NCBI GenBank assembly: GCA_031379665.1
Contig: JANNFI010000064.1
Span: forward strand, 1-64,000
Source of the DNA: SZUA-254 sp031379665
GTDB taxonomy: Bacteria; Bacteroidota; Ignavibacteria; UBA10030; SZUA-254
Direction of reading: 5' to 3'
DNA length: 64,000 nucleotides
Part shown: piece after piece, positions 52,467 to 61,769 of the stretch
Layout: every line of letters begins with the position of its first letter
Numbering within the stretch: position 1 is the first letter of the stretch
The notes under the pieces: generated by a model
The model's database searches: none
The model's input: only the letters and a program-made list of their open reading frames with translations
Told to the model about the DNA's origin: nothing
Translations under genes and position numbers: made by a program

Positions 52467-53744
52467 TCATCCTGTGCTGAATTTATCGAGTTCGGTCCAG
52501 AACCCCGGGAATGATTTTTTCACGCAACCGGGGTTGATGATCCGGAGGCCGTCCACCCGCAATCCGGCGACCGCGAAACTCATCGCGATGCGGTGGTCGT
52601 TATACGTTTCAACGTCGCACCCCCGGAGGTCGCCGGGGATGATCGTGAGGTCCCCCTGTGTCACGGACGCCGAAGCGCCGAGCCGGCGAAGTTCCGTGGT
52701 GATGGCCAGCAGCCGGTCGGACTCCTTGTGCCTCAGGTGCCCCACGTTCCGGATCGTGGTGGGTGAGGCCGCGAACGCCGCCGCCACAGCGAGGGCCGGC
52801 ACGCTATCCGGGAGCGCGTTCATATCGATACTCACGCCCCTGATCGTTCCCCCTGAGATCTCCACTCCATCCCCGCTGATGTCGACACGGCAACCCATCT
52901 CCCGGAGGATTGGAAAAATCGCGATGTCGCCTTGCAAGGTGTCCCGGCGGACACCCGGGAGCGAAACCGTGCATCCGGCGATCGCAGCCGCAGCGCCGAA
53001 AAACGCAGCCGAGGAAACATCTGGTTCGACCGGGTACACCCGGCCCGAGTAGCGGGCCGTGGAATCCGGGCGATACGCCGATCCGGAAAGGGAGCACGTC
53101 ACGCCGAAGTCACGCATGAGCGCGATCGTCATCGCGACGTAGGGGGTCGAACTCACCGGACCGGCGGGGACGATTTCCAGGGGCCGCGTAGCATATGGCG
53201 CGACCAGGAGCAACCCCGAGAGGAACTGACTGCTCAGCGACGCGTCCAGCTTCACCGTGCCGCCGGAGAGGCTCCCACCCCGCACGATCACCGGCGGGAA
53301 CAAGCCGTCGCACGTCGCATCGACACCGGCCCCCCTGAGGGCCTCCACCAGCGCGAGGACGGGACGCCGCAGCATGTCACGGTCGCCGGTCAATGTCGTG
53401 GTACCCGGGGCGAGCGCCGCGAGCGCAGTGAGGAACCGCATACAGGTCCCCGCGTTCCCGACATCGATGGTGCGGGTCCCTTCGGGAAAACGGCCGCCGC
53501 ATCCCCGGACTTGCAGGTCGTTTCCGTGCCAGGAGAGCCCGACGCCAAACTGCCTCAATGCGCCGACCATCGTCACGGTGTCGGAGGAGGGTGACGGGTT
53601 GAGGATGACGCTCTCGCCGTCTGCGAGGGCTGCGGCGATGAGGGCTCGCTGAGTGTAACTCTTGGAGGGGGGGAGGTCGATCTCGACCCTGGCGCGCAAT
53701 GCCCTGGCGATCTTCCGCGGCTCAATAATAGTTTCCGCGTTCAT
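52467..53744 (-). CDS. aroA: 3-phosphoshikimate 1-carboxyvinyltransferase (EPSP synthase)
   Basis: A 425-residue enzyme that joins PEP to shikimate-3-phosphate. Motifs: LPPSKSYTQRALIAAALA at the N-terminus, DVGNAGTCMRFLTALA, and RHKESDRLLAI near the C-terminus, where the catalytic residues lie. ATG 53744 overlaps the aroDE stop (ATGA). The frame extends further upstream inside aroDE without conservation. Its gap to aroC is 10 bases. Confidence 0.96.
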   Translation of the reverse strand: MNAETIIEPRKIARALRARVEIDLPPSKSYTQRALIAAALADGESVILNPSPSSDTVTMVGALRQFGVGLSWHGNDLQVRGCGGRFPEGTRTIDVGNAGTCMRFLTALAALAPGTTTLTGDRDMLRRPVLALVEALRGAGVDATCDGLFPPVIVRGGSLSGGTVKLDASLSSQFLSGLLLVAPYATRPLEIVPAGPVSSTPYVAMTIALMRDFGVTCSLSGSAYRPDSTARYSGRVYPVEPDVSSAAFFGAAAAIAGCTVSLPGVRRDTLQGDIAIFPILREMGCRVDISGDGVEISGGTIRGVSIDMNALPDSVPALAVAAAFAASPTTIRNVGHLRHKESDRLLAITTELRRLGASASVTQGDLTIIPGDLRGCDVETYNDHRIAMSFAVAGLRVDGLRIINPGCVKKSFPGFWTELDKFSTG

Positions 53745-55174
53745 AGGAGGTCGAGGAATAATTTCGACTGCAGCCTTGCCTGTGCCGCGAAGATATCGGC
53801 GCCGGTGATCACCGTCCGCCGGTGCCTGATCGCCGCCTCCACGAGTGGGGTCGGGCCGGCGGGGGGATTTGCGAAATCGATGACGATCCGATAGTTCCGG
53901 AGAGTCGGTGTCGGGACCATTCGGGCGGATCCCGCAGACCGTACCCGGGGGTCCATCCCGACCGGGGTGGTGTTCACCAGGACATCGGCCCGGATCGACC
54001 GGTGTTGTTCGATCGGAATATGGTCGCATCCGAATCGCTCCGCCAGTGTGCGGGCTTTGCGTGGATCCCGTCCGGCGACCGTGACCTTCATCCCCGAGAA
54101 GATGCCCGCTCCGGCGACCGTCGCCGCGGTGCCGCCCGTCCCGAGGACCAGCATTCGGTTTCCCGCCGGACGCATGTGCCGGCCGAGGAGGGAGAGGAAC
54201 GCGTGAAAATCGGTATTGAGGCCGATCAGCCGGCCCCGTCTCCGGACGACGGTGTTCACCGAGCCGGTGAGAAGGGAGGAGCCCTCGATCGTGTCGAGGA
54301 ATCCCGCGATTGAGCGTTTGAACGGCATCGTCACGCTGAAGCCGGCGACCCGACCACCGATGATGCGCATGAATTCGCCGACATCGTCGGAGGCGAAATT
54401 AACGTAGACGGCGTTTTTCTTCTTCCGGAGGAATACGCCGTTATGGTAGATCGAGCCGCGGCTGAATGCCACCGGGTTGCCGAGCAGTCCGAATATCTTC
54501 GTGCGCGAATTGAGCGCCGGTGCCCGGTAGATCTCCAGCATCTCCTTTTCGCCGACCTGTCCCGGCGCCGTCGGTTTTCGGTCGTCGTGGGCCGCGTAAG
54601 TCATCGCCCCGCCGAGCGGTCCCTGAAGTATTCTTGTGTAGACTCCAAATTCGCCAATCGAGATGATGGCGGCTGGCTGGCGTTTTCTGCGGGCGACTGC
54701 CAGGATTTCGAGAACCCGGCCGGTGTCGGCGAACCGGCGCGCGCCGACGGCGATCTTGACGAAGGCCGGCTTCATCGATGTCATCCTCCTGTACCGGTCG
54801 CTGAGGCCGGCCGGAGTGCGCTTCGGGTCGTGAAAGGAGAGGATGATACGGCGGCGGCCGGCGGCGCCGAAGAGCCGGGTGATCACCTTCGACCCGAGGC
54901 CGTATTCCACGTCGATGAATTCGGCTCCCAGGGAGGCCGCTTCGGCGAGGATACGTTCGCAGTCCCGGGCGGACCCGGTAAACCTGCCCCCCTCAACAGC
55001 CCTGCGGCACGTCACGATCACCTTCGGGCGAGGACGGGCGAGAAGAGCATCGAGCCTGATCGTCCTCATCCGGTCGATCCTCAGCTCGACGGGACCTTTC
55101 GATCCACGGTGGGCCCGGAGAAACGCTTCGGCCTCACCCTGGGTGGTCGGGGCGAATGATGGAACCACGATCAT
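53741..55174 (-). CDS. aroDE: Bifunctional 3-dehydroquinate dehydratase (type I) / shikimate dehydrogenase
   Basis: A 477-residue fusion covering two successive shikimate steps. Residues ~1-215 are a type I dehydroquinase (VELRIDRM, VIVTCRRAVEGG, ILSFHD with the catalytic His, and the Schiff-base Lys in FVKIAV). From ~residue 228 comes shikimate dehydrogenase (LLGNPVAFSRGSIYHN, FSVTMPFKR with the catalytic Lys, GLNTDFHAF, then the NADP fold VLGTGGTAATVAGAG). DHQ-SDH fusions are known from plants, chlamydiae and some other bacteria. ATGA overlaps occur at both ends. No shikimate kinase gene follows. Confidence 0.93.
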   Translation of the reverse strand: MIVVPSFAPTTQGEAEAFLRAHRGSKGPVELRIDRMRTIRLDALLARPRPKVIVTCRRAVEGGRFTGSARDCERILAEAASLGAEFIDVEYGLGSKVITRLFGAAGRRRIILSFHDPKRTPAGLSDRYRRMTSMKPAFVKIAVGARRFADTGRVLEILAVARRKRQPAAIISIGEFGVYTRILQGPLGGAMTYAAHDDRKPTAPGQVGEKEMLEIYRAPALNSRTKIFGLLGNPVAFSRGSIYHNGVFLRKKKNAVYVNFASDDVGEFMRIIGGRVAGFSVTMPFKRSIAGFLDTIEGSSLLTGSVNTVVRRRGRLIGLNTDFHAFLSLLGRHMRPAGNRMLVLGTGGTAATVAGAGIFSGMKVTVAGRDPRKARTLAERFGCDHIPIEQHRSIRADVLVNTTPVGMDPRVRSAGSARMVPTPTLRNYRIVIDFANPPAGPTPLVEAAIRHRRTVITGADIFAAQARLQSKLFLDLL

Positions 55175-56253
55175 TGTACGAAAACCGAGTTCAGCAGCGC
55201 CGGTGGCACATCCACACCCGCGACGGCCTTCCCGATTCCTTTCAGGAGCGTGAACCGCACCGCGCCGCCCGATTTTTTCTTGTCGAACCGGATCGCCCGG
55301 AGGACCGCCGTCCGGGAGAGCCCCCTGGGGGGGACGACCGGGAGTTCATAAAGTTTGAGCACCCCAAGGATGTCTGCGAGTTCGCCTGGCGTGATCATCC
55401 CGAGCGCGAGCGAGATGCCGGCCTCTGCCGCCATGCCGATGGAGACCGCGGACCCGTGTGGTACACGATACCCCGACGCCTGCTCGATGGCGTGTCCGAT
55501 GGTGTGCCCGAAATTGAGGATCCGGCGGTAACCCGATTCGCGCTCGTCGGCGGCCACGACCGCACCCTTCAGCGCGCAGCAGCGTGCGATGACCGGCGTG
55601 ATCGTCGCGGAGCGTCGCGAGAGCACGGCGTTCGCGGATGAGCGAAGCCGGTTGAACAACCGGCGGTCGAGAATCAACCCATACTTGATGACTTCGGCCA
55701 TGCCCTGGCCGTACTCCGGGCGGGTGAGCGTCCTGAGGTATCGCGGGCTGACGAGGACCGCCCCGGGATGATGGAATGCCCCGATGAGATTTTTCCCTTC
55801 CGGATGATCGATACCCACCTTGCCGCCGACAGAGCTGTCCACCTGGGCCAGGAGCGTCGTCGGAACCTGTATGAGACGGACCCCCCGGAGGAGTGTCGCG
55901 GCGGTGAACCCCGCCAGGTCTCCGATCACGCCGCCGCCGAAGGCGATCACGACCGAGTTTCTCTCCGCACCGGCGCGAACCATTTCATCTTCGAGCCTCT
56001 CCTTCGTCCGGCGGTTCTTCGACCGTTCCCCGGCCGGGAGGACGATGGTGCGGTACGACACCCCCGCACGGGTGAGGAGCGACTCCAGGGCCTCTCCGTG
56101 GAGCCGGTGCACATTCCGGTCCGTCACGATGAACGCCCGCGAACCACGGGTCATTTCCGTGATCCTTCTGGCGATCTCCCGCGGGGTCGCGCAGAAATGG
56201 ATGGGGTAGGATCTCGAGGGTGTTTCGGGGAGCCGGATACGTAAATTATTCAT
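55171..56253 (-). CDS. aroB: 3-dehydroquinate synthase
   Basis: A 360-residue AroB, which cyclises DAHP to dehydroquinate with NAD and a divalent metal. Signatures: VIAFGGGVIGDLAGFTAAT, QVPTTLLAQVDSSVGGKVGID, EVIKYGLI and NFGHTIGHAIE, containing the metal-binding His. ATG 56253 is preferred. The longer frame upstream runs into trpA. It follows trpA after 10 bases and overlaps aroDE by ATGA. Confidence 0.97.
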   Translation of the reverse strand: MNNLRIRLPETPSRSYPIHFCATPREIARRITEMTRGSRAFIVTDRNVHRLHGEALESLLTRAGVSYRTIVLPAGERSKNRRTKERLEDEMVRAGAERNSVVIAFGGGVIGDLAGFTAATLLRGVRLIQVPTTLLAQVDSSVGGKVGIDHPEGKNLIGAFHHPGAVLVSPRYLRTLTRPEYGQGMAEVIKYGLILDRRLFNRLRSSANAVLSRRSATITPVIARCCALKGAVVAADERESGYRRILNFGHTIGHAIEQASGYRVPHGSAVSIGMAAEAGISLALGMITPGELADILGVLKLYELPVVPPRGLSRTAVLRAIRFDKKKSGGAVRFTLLKGIGKAVAGVDVPPALLNSVFVQ

Positions 56254-56263
56254 CGGAGGGGAT

Positions 56264-57061
56264 TCAGGAATCAATCGAATGTCGGACTGAAGAGACGAAT
56301 TCGACGGCAGCCCGGATGCCGGTGTCGGGGTCGGCGTCACTGAGCCTCGATACGACGGCGCTGCCGACGATGACGCCGTCCGTCAGGGACGCGATGGCCC
56401 GGGCGGACGAGGGATCCGAGACGCCGAAACCGGCCAGAAGCGGGAGCCGGCGGACGCAATGCCGGGCCCGCCGGAGGAAGGCCGTCGAGGCCTCAGAAAC
56501 GCCGTCCCGCATCCCCGTGACACCCGTCGTGGCGACGCCGTAGACGAAGCCGGTCGATATCGTGTCGATCTCGGTGATCCTTTCGTCCGGGGTGGTCGGG
56601 GCGACCAGGAACACGGTCGACATTCCCGCGGCTGATGAGCTGGCCCGGTAGGACCCGCTTTCCTCGGGAGGAAGATCGCAGATGATCATTCCAGAGGCCC
56701 TGGCCAGCGCGGCGTCACGGATGTACCGGTCCAGTCCGTAGGATAGGAAGGGATTGACATAACCCATCAATAATACCGGGATGTCCGTAATATTCCTAAT
56801 TTCACGGACGATCTCAAGCACCCGCGCCGGTGTCATGCCGATCGAGAGCGCGCGGGCGCTGCTCGCCTGGATGACCGGGCCGTCGGCGATCGGATCTGAA
56901 AAAGGGACGCCCAGTTCGATGACATCCGCCCCGGCCTCCCCGAGGTCCCGCACCAGTGAGGGGAGGGAGTCGGGCGTGGGCAACCCCGCAGTAACGAACA
57001 CAGAGAGGATCTTCCGGCCATTTGCCCGGATGCTGTTCAAATGTGCGTCGAGTGTCGTCAT
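56264..57061 (-). CDS. trpA: Tryptophan synthase alpha subunit
   Basis: A 265-residue TIM barrel that cleaves indole-3-glycerol phosphate and passes indole to TrpB. Catalytic Glu in DVIELGVPFSDPIADGP and Asp in GMIICDLPPEE; phosphate loop VGSAVVSRL. Its start overlaps the trpB stop (ATGA). The next gene aroB starts 10 bases after its end. Confidence 0.97.
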   Translation of the reverse strand: MTTLDAHLNSIRANGRKILSVFVTAGLPTPDSLPSLVRDLGEAGADVIELGVPFSDPIADGPVIQASSARALSIGMTPARVLEIVREIRNITDIPVLLMGYVNPFLSYGLDRYIRDAALARASGMIICDLPPEESGSYRASSSAAGMSTVFLVAPTTPDERITEIDTISTGFVYGVATTGVTGMRDGVSEASTAFLRRARHCVRRLPLLAGFGVSDPSSARAIASLTDGVIVGSAVVSRLSDADPDTGIRAAVEFVSSVRHSIDS

Positions 57062-58266
57062 CGGGAGGACTCCACGGGGAGCGGCGCCAGGAGGGTCTGG
57101 AGGTCCTTGTCGCCCCTGCCCGAGAGGCCGACGACCACGACGTCCCCCGCGCGGGTGGATGGCATCAACCGCTCCAGGAACGCGATCGCGTGGGCCGATT
57201 CGAGCGCCGGCAGGATGCCCTCTTCTCGCGTCAGCCGCAATGCCGCCTCAACCGCCTCGCGGTCGCCCGCAGATTCGCATCGGAGCCGACCGGCATCCTT
57301 GAGGTAACTGAGTTCCGGACCGACCCCGGGATAATCGAGCCCGGCGGAGATTGAATGCGCCGGCGATACCTGCCCGAATTCATCCTGAAGGAGGTACGCC
57401 ATCGATCCGTGGAGCACGCCCGGACGACCGCCGGAGAGCGAGGCCGAGTGGTGCCCGGCGATGAGGCCCCTCCCGGCCGCTTCCACCGCGATGAGCGAAA
57501 CGTCATCGCCGATGAAATCGTGGAACAATCCGATCGAGTTGCTTCCGCCGCCGACGCACGCCACGAGGAACGTGGGAAGGCCCGCCCCGGCCTCGGCAAG
57601 CTGGTGCCGCACCTCACGGCCGATCACCGATTGAAAATCACGGACCATCATCGGGTAGGGGTGGGGGCCGACGACCGATCCCAGGATGTAGAACGTCTCC
57701 CGGACATTTGTGACCCAGTCGCGGATCGCCTCGCTCGTTGCATCCTTGAGCGTCCCGGATCCGGCCGCGACGGGGACGACCTCGGCCCCGAGAAGTTTCA
57801 TCCGGTGGACGTTGGGTTCCTGGCGCGCCATATCCTCGGTTCCCATATAGATGACGCACGACAATTTCATCAGCGCGGCGACCGCGGCCGTCGCCACGCC
57901 GTGCTGGCCCGCCCCCGTCTCGGCGACCACGCGGCGTTTTCCAGACTCCCTGGCCAGGAGCGCCTGGCCAAGGGTGTTGTTGATCTTGTGCGCACCTGTG
58001 TGACAGAGGTCTTCGCTCTTCAGGTAGATAGTGCCGCAACCGTAGCGGGCGGCCAGGTTCTCCGCCCGGTAGAGGGGCGTGGGTCGCCCCGCGAAGTCGC
58101 GCAGGAGCCGTCCGAGGGTCGCGACGAAGGCGGGATCGGACCTGATGTCCCGGTAGGTCCGCTCGAGTTCCTTGAGGGGTGCGATGAGGGTTTCGGGAAC
58201 ATACATCCCCCCGTAGGCGCCGAACCGGCCGGCCGAGTCCGGGAGCGAATATGCCGGGCCGGTCAC
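57058..58266 (-). CDS. trpB: Tryptophan synthase beta subunit
   Basis: A 402-residue PLP enzyme joining indole to serine. The PLP lysine lies in HTGAHKINNTLGQALLA, the phosphate-binding loop in CVGGGSNSIGLFHDF, and the catalytic glutamate in AETGAGQHGVA. It is of the common TrpB1 type. The start overlaps the aroF stop (ATGA) and the end overlaps trpA. Confidence 0.98.
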   Translation of the reverse strand: MTGPAYSLPDSAGRFGAYGGMYVPETLIAPLKELERTYRDIRSDPAFVATLGRLLRDFAGRPTPLYRAENLAARYGCGTIYLKSEDLCHTGAHKINNTLGQALLARESGKRRVVAETGAGQHGVATAAVAALMKLSCVIYMGTEDMARQEPNVHRMKLLGAEVVPVAAGSGTLKDATSEAIRDWVTNVRETFYILGSVVGPHPYPMMVRDFQSVIGREVRHQLAEAGAGLPTFLVACVGGGSNSIGLFHDFIGDDVSLIAVEAAGRGLIAGHHSASLSGGRPGVLHGSMAYLLQDEFGQVSPAHSISAGLDYPGVGPELSYLKDAGRLRCESAGDREAVEAALRLTREEGILPALESAHAIAFLERLMPSTRAGDVVVVGLSGRGDKDLQTLLAPLPVESSR

Positions 58267-59309
58267 CGGGAGAGCCCCTCGGCTTGAGCCGCGGGGAGGA
58301 AGGTCCGTCCCAGCACCGCGGACATTGCGGAGATTCGCTCGATGAGGGCGGCGAGTTTTGCGGGTTTGAGCGATTGGTAACCGTCGGAAAGCGCCGCCTC
58401 CGGATGCGCGTGTGTTTCGATCATCAACCCGTCGGCCCCGGCGGCGATCGCGGCGAGGGCCATGTCGGGAACGCAGTCCCAGACACCGGTCCCGTGACTC
58501 GGGTCGACGATGATCGGCAAGTGCGACGCCTTCCTGATGACCGGGACGGCGTTGAGATCGAGCGTGAACCGGGTCGCCGGCTCGAATGTGCGGATACCCC
58601 GCTCGCAGAGGATCACTTCGTAGTTCCCGGCGGCCACGATGTATTCAGCCGCCATCAGGAATTCCTCAATCGTGGCGGACATCCCTCGTTTCAGGAGCAC
58701 CGGCCGGGTTGATTTTCCAACCGCCTCGAGGAGGGGATAGTTCTGCATGTTCCTGGCGCCGATCTGGAGGATGTCCGCCACTCCGGCCACATCCGCGACG
58801 GTTCCAGGTTCCATCACCTCGGTGACGATCCGCATCCCCGTCAGCGACCGCGCCTCGCCGAGGTATTCGAGCGCCTTCTCCCGCAGGCCCCTGAAGGCAT
58901 AGGGGGAGGTGCGCGGTTTGAAGGCTCCTCCGCGCAGAAAACTGACGCCCAATTCCTTGAGTGTCCACGCCATCTCGATGATCTGTTCCCGGCTCTCCAC
59001 CGAGCAGGGCCCGGCGATCAGCGCGATCTCCTTTCCTCCGATCGAGCGGTCGCCAAAAGGGATGACCGTGTTCTCCCGCTTCATCTCGCGGCTGACGAGC
59101 TTGTACGGTTTCGAGACGGCGATGGCTTCGACGACCCCGGGCAGGTTGAGAAACAGGTCAGGATCGAGTTTCGAACCGTTGCCGGTGATCCCGATGGCGA
59201 TCCGGCTTTCGCCGGGGATCTCGTGGGGGACGAGTCCCAATTCCCTGATTTTACGGACGACACCGTCGATGCGATCGCGTCCTGCGTCGAGGTTCATAAT
59301 TATAAGCAT
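58263..59309 (-). CDS. aroF: DAHP synthase (type I-beta)
   Basis: A 348-residue 3-deoxy-7-phosphoheptulonate synthase that starts the shikimate pathway from PEP and erythrose-4-phosphate. The first ~85 residues form the ferredoxin-like (ACT-related) domain seen in Thermotoga, where it mediates Tyr/Phe feedback. The core has IALIAGPCSVES, RGGAFKPRTSPYAFRG, LLKRGMSATIEE, and PSHGTGVWD with metal-binding His. It lies between trpF and trpB inside the trp cluster. No mutase is fused here, in contrast to many type I-beta enzymes. Confidence 0.96.
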   Translation of the reverse strand: MLIIMNLDAGRDRIDGVVRKIRELGLVPHEIPGESRIAIGITGNGSKLDPDLFLNLPGVVEAIAVSKPYKLVSREMKRENTVIPFGDRSIGGKEIALIAGPCSVESREQIIEMAWTLKELGVSFLRGGAFKPRTSPYAFRGLREKALEYLGEARSLTGMRIVTEVMEPGTVADVAGVADILQIGARNMQNYPLLEAVGKSTRPVLLKRGMSATIEEFLMAAEYIVAAGNYEVILCERGIRTFEPATRFTLDLNAVPVIRKASHLPIIVDPSHGTGVWDCVPDMALAAIAAGADGLMIETHAHPEAALSDGYQSLKPAKLAALIERISAMSAVLGRTFLPAAQAEGLSR

Positions 59310-59318
59310 TGGATCCTC

Positions 59319-59948
59319 TCAGTATGGAATGGCTGATTGAACGTTTTCGCAAAATAAGCGGACCAAGCGGTGGTCCTTGACGCCGGGCCGCCGTTCAGTT
59401 CCGCTATTCACGTCGACGGCGTACGGGCGGACCGAGGCGATCAGCGCGGCGACGTTGCCGTGGTGGAGACCGCCCGCGAGAAAGAGCCGTCGGCCCTCGC
59501 CTACGCTCCGGGCGAGGGAGAGGTCGGCAGGCATCCCTGAACCTCCGTAGACGCCAGGAACCCCGCCGTCGACCATGCAGGCGTAAAGCCGGTAGTCGTC
59601 GGGACCCGGGCGCGAGTCGGTTCCCGCCCCGGCCCGGAAAACCTTGATGACGGGAACGGTGACCCGGAGCGCCGCTTCCGGCAGCTCGTCACCGCTCAAT
59701 TGGATTATCCGCACGCCGGAAATGGCGATCGTGCTCGCGACCACCGCGGGATCCTCGTTCACGAAGACGCCCACGGGAGTGACCCGAGCAGGGAGGCCCA
59801 GGATGATGCTCGCCGCGTCTTCCGGCGATATGGCCCTGGGACTCCCCGGGTGAAAAATGAACCCGAGATAGTCAGCGCCCGCCCCGGCGCAGGCCATCGC
59901 GTCGTCCGCGTTGGTAATGCCGCAGATTTTAATCCTGACGGAGTTCAT
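59319..59948 (-). CDS. trpF: Phosphoribosylanthranilate isomerase
   Basis: A 209-residue TIM barrel carrying out the Amadori step. IKICGITNADDAM contains the catalytic Cys. The catalytic Asp is in AVDVNSGTERRPGVKD, and GFIFHPGSPRAIS is conserved. Its start overlaps trpC by 20 bases, and 9 bases separate it from aroF. Confidence 0.95.
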   Translation of the reverse strand: MNSVRIKICGITNADDAMACAGAGADYLGFIFHPGSPRAISPEDAASIILGLPARVTPVGVFVNEDPAVVASTIAISGVRIIQLSGDELPEAALRVTVPVIKVFRAGAGTDSRPGPDDYRLYACMVDGGVPGVYGGSGMPADLSLARSVGEGRRLFLAGGLHHGNVAALIASVRPYAVDVNSGTERRPGVKDHRLVRLFCENVQSAIPY

Positions 59949-60747
59949 CGAGTAATTCAGCGAGGCATTTCCCCGGGTCGGGATTCCGCATGAAGTATTC
60001 CCCCATCAACACGGCGTCAACCCCGGCGCGGGCGACGTGCCGGACGTCGGCGGCCGAGCGCAGGCCGCTCTCACTCACGGTCGTGACCCCGGGCGGGAGG
60101 AGTCGGGCGAGGCGGCCGGTGGTCTCCAGGTCGATGCTGAAATCGACGAGGTTCCTGTTGTTGATGCCGACGAGGTGGACGTTTCCGAAATCGATCTTGG
60201 CCAGATCGTCAGGGTGGTGCACCTCGACGAGGCATTCCATCCCCAGCCCGGTGGCGAGATCGTGGAGGTCGCGGAGGCGGCCGGGCTCCAGGACTGAGGC
60301 GATCAGGAGGATTGCGTCGGCCCCGAGGGCCCTCGACTCCGGGACCTGGATCTCGTCAACGATAAAATCCTTTCGGAGGACCGGTATTCGTACCAGGTCG
60401 CGAACCGCTTCGAGGTCTTCTGGTCGCCCGGAAAAAAATCGGACGTCGGTCAGGACCGAGATCGCAGTAGCGCCGTTGCTCGCATAGGAGGCTCCGAGGT
60501 CTCCGGGAAGGATCGAAGCGTTGATCAGGCCCGCAGAGGGGGAGGCCCTCTTGACTTCCGCGATGATCGCCGGGCCGCTCGCGGGTGCCGTGGTCCGCGC
60601 AGCCGTGGATTCCCCGATCGCAGCACGCAGCGAACGGATGGGGGAGTGGAACAGGCGATCGTCGGCGAAGGAGGATGGGGAGCGATACCTCCGGAGCGCC
60701 GCCGCTTCGTCGCGTTTCACAGCGATGATCTCATCAAGAATGTTCAT
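59929..60747 (-). CDS. trpC: Indole-3-glycerol-phosphate synthase
   Basis: A 272-residue TIM barrel. Catalytic Lys in IIAEVKRASPSAGLI and VLRKDFIVDEIQV, Glu in CLVEVHHPDD, and GINNRNLVDFSIDL. ATG 60747 gives the typical opening (MNILDEIIAVKRDE) and overlaps the trpD stop (ATGA). The in-frame extension upstream lies in trpD. Confidence 0.97.
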   Translation of the reverse strand: MNILDEIIAVKRDEAAALRRYRSPSSFADDRLFHSPIRSLRAAIGESTAARTTAPASGPAIIAEVKRASPSAGLINASILPGDLGASYASNGATAISVLTDVRFFSGRPEDLEAVRDLVRIPVLRKDFIVDEIQVPESRALGADAILLIASVLEPGRLRDLHDLATGLGMECLVEVHHPDDLAKIDFGNVHLVGINNRNLVDFSIDLETTGRLARLLPPGVTTVSESGLRSAADVRHVARAGVDAVLMGEYFMRNPDPGKCLAELLDELRQD

Positions 60748-61769
60748 CGGTTCGTGTACTCCACCAGGCGGCGCAACGCTCCGAACGCCCGTCCCGAATC
60801 GATCGATTCCGCGCACAGGTTGAACGCATCGGGATGCGTCAGGCCCTCACGGGCGACCATCAGGCCCAGCGCCGAATTCATCAACACAAAGTCCCTGGCA
60901 ATCCCCGGGGTGCCGGTGAGGATCGAGCGCGCGATCGCCGCATTGTCGGCGGGGGTGCCCCCGCCGACGGAGGAGAGGTCGGTGTTTCCGGTAAGCCCGA
61001 ATGTCCCAGGGCCGATCGTGTACCGTTTTTCGCTTTCCTTTTCCCGGATCTCCCGGATCAGCGTCGGCGCTCCCGGCGAGACCTCGTCCAGCCCGTCGTC
61101 CGCCGTAACGACCATCGCCGCGGCCGGTCTGATCTCCCGCAGCAGGGTCGCGATCACGTCGGCGGCCGCCGGATGGAACGCTCCGATCACCTGCCGCCGG
61201 ACCCCGGCGGGGTTGGCGAGGGGGCCGAGGATGTTGAAACAGGTCCGGATCCCAAGATCGGATCGCGGTTTGGCGGCGAACCGCATCGCGGGGTGATAGA
61301 CCGGGGCGAAGAGGAATCCGACCCCTATCGAGTTGATGCATTGTTCCATCCGGTCGGGGGTCGCGTCGATGTTGACGCCGAGTTCACTGAGTACGTCTGC
61401 GCTCCCCGACCTGCTCGAGACCGACCTGTTGCCGTGCTTGGCCACCGTGACACCCGCGCCCGCCACCACGAACGCCGCGACCGTCGAAACGTTGAATGTC
61501 CCCAGGCCGTCGCCGCCGGTGCCGCAGAGGTCCACGGCGTCGGGGTCGTCGAGGTGGATGAGGCGGGCCCTCTCCCGGAACGCGTCCAGGAAACCGAGCA
61601 ACTCGTCGGGGTGGTCGCCCGCCAGGCGCAGGGCGGTGAGGAATCCGCCGATCTGGGCTTCGGTCGCGTTGCCGTCCATGATGATCCCCATACCCGCGCG
61701 GGCCTCATCCCTGGTGAGGCGGCGCCCCTCGACGATGCTGGCAATACAATGTTTCAGGTCCGGCGTCAT
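60744..61769 (-). CDS. trpD: Anthranilate phosphoribosyltransferase
   Basis: A 341-residue PRPP-dependent transferase, with the glycine-rich PRPP loop CGTGGDGLGTFNVSTVAAFV, KHGNRSVSSRSGSADVLSELG, and NILGPLANPAG. It is stand-alone, not fused to TrpG. ATGA overlaps with trpG and trpC. Confidence 0.98.
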   Translation of the reverse strand: MTPDLKHCIASIVEGRRLTRDEARAGMGIIMDGNATEAQIGGFLTALRLAGDHPDELLGFLDAFRERARLIHLDDPDAVDLCGTGGDGLGTFNVSTVAAFVVAGAGVTVAKHGNRSVSSRSGSADVLSELGVNIDATPDRMEQCINSIGVGFLFAPVYHPAMRFAAKPRSDLGIRTCFNILGPLANPAGVRRQVIGAFHPAAADVIATLLREIRPAAAMVVTADDGLDEVSPGAPTLIREIREKESEKRYTIGPGTFGLTGNTDLSSVGGGTPADNAAIARSILTGTPGIARDFVLMNSALGLMVAREGLTHPDAFNLCAESIDSGRAFGALRRLVEYTNR

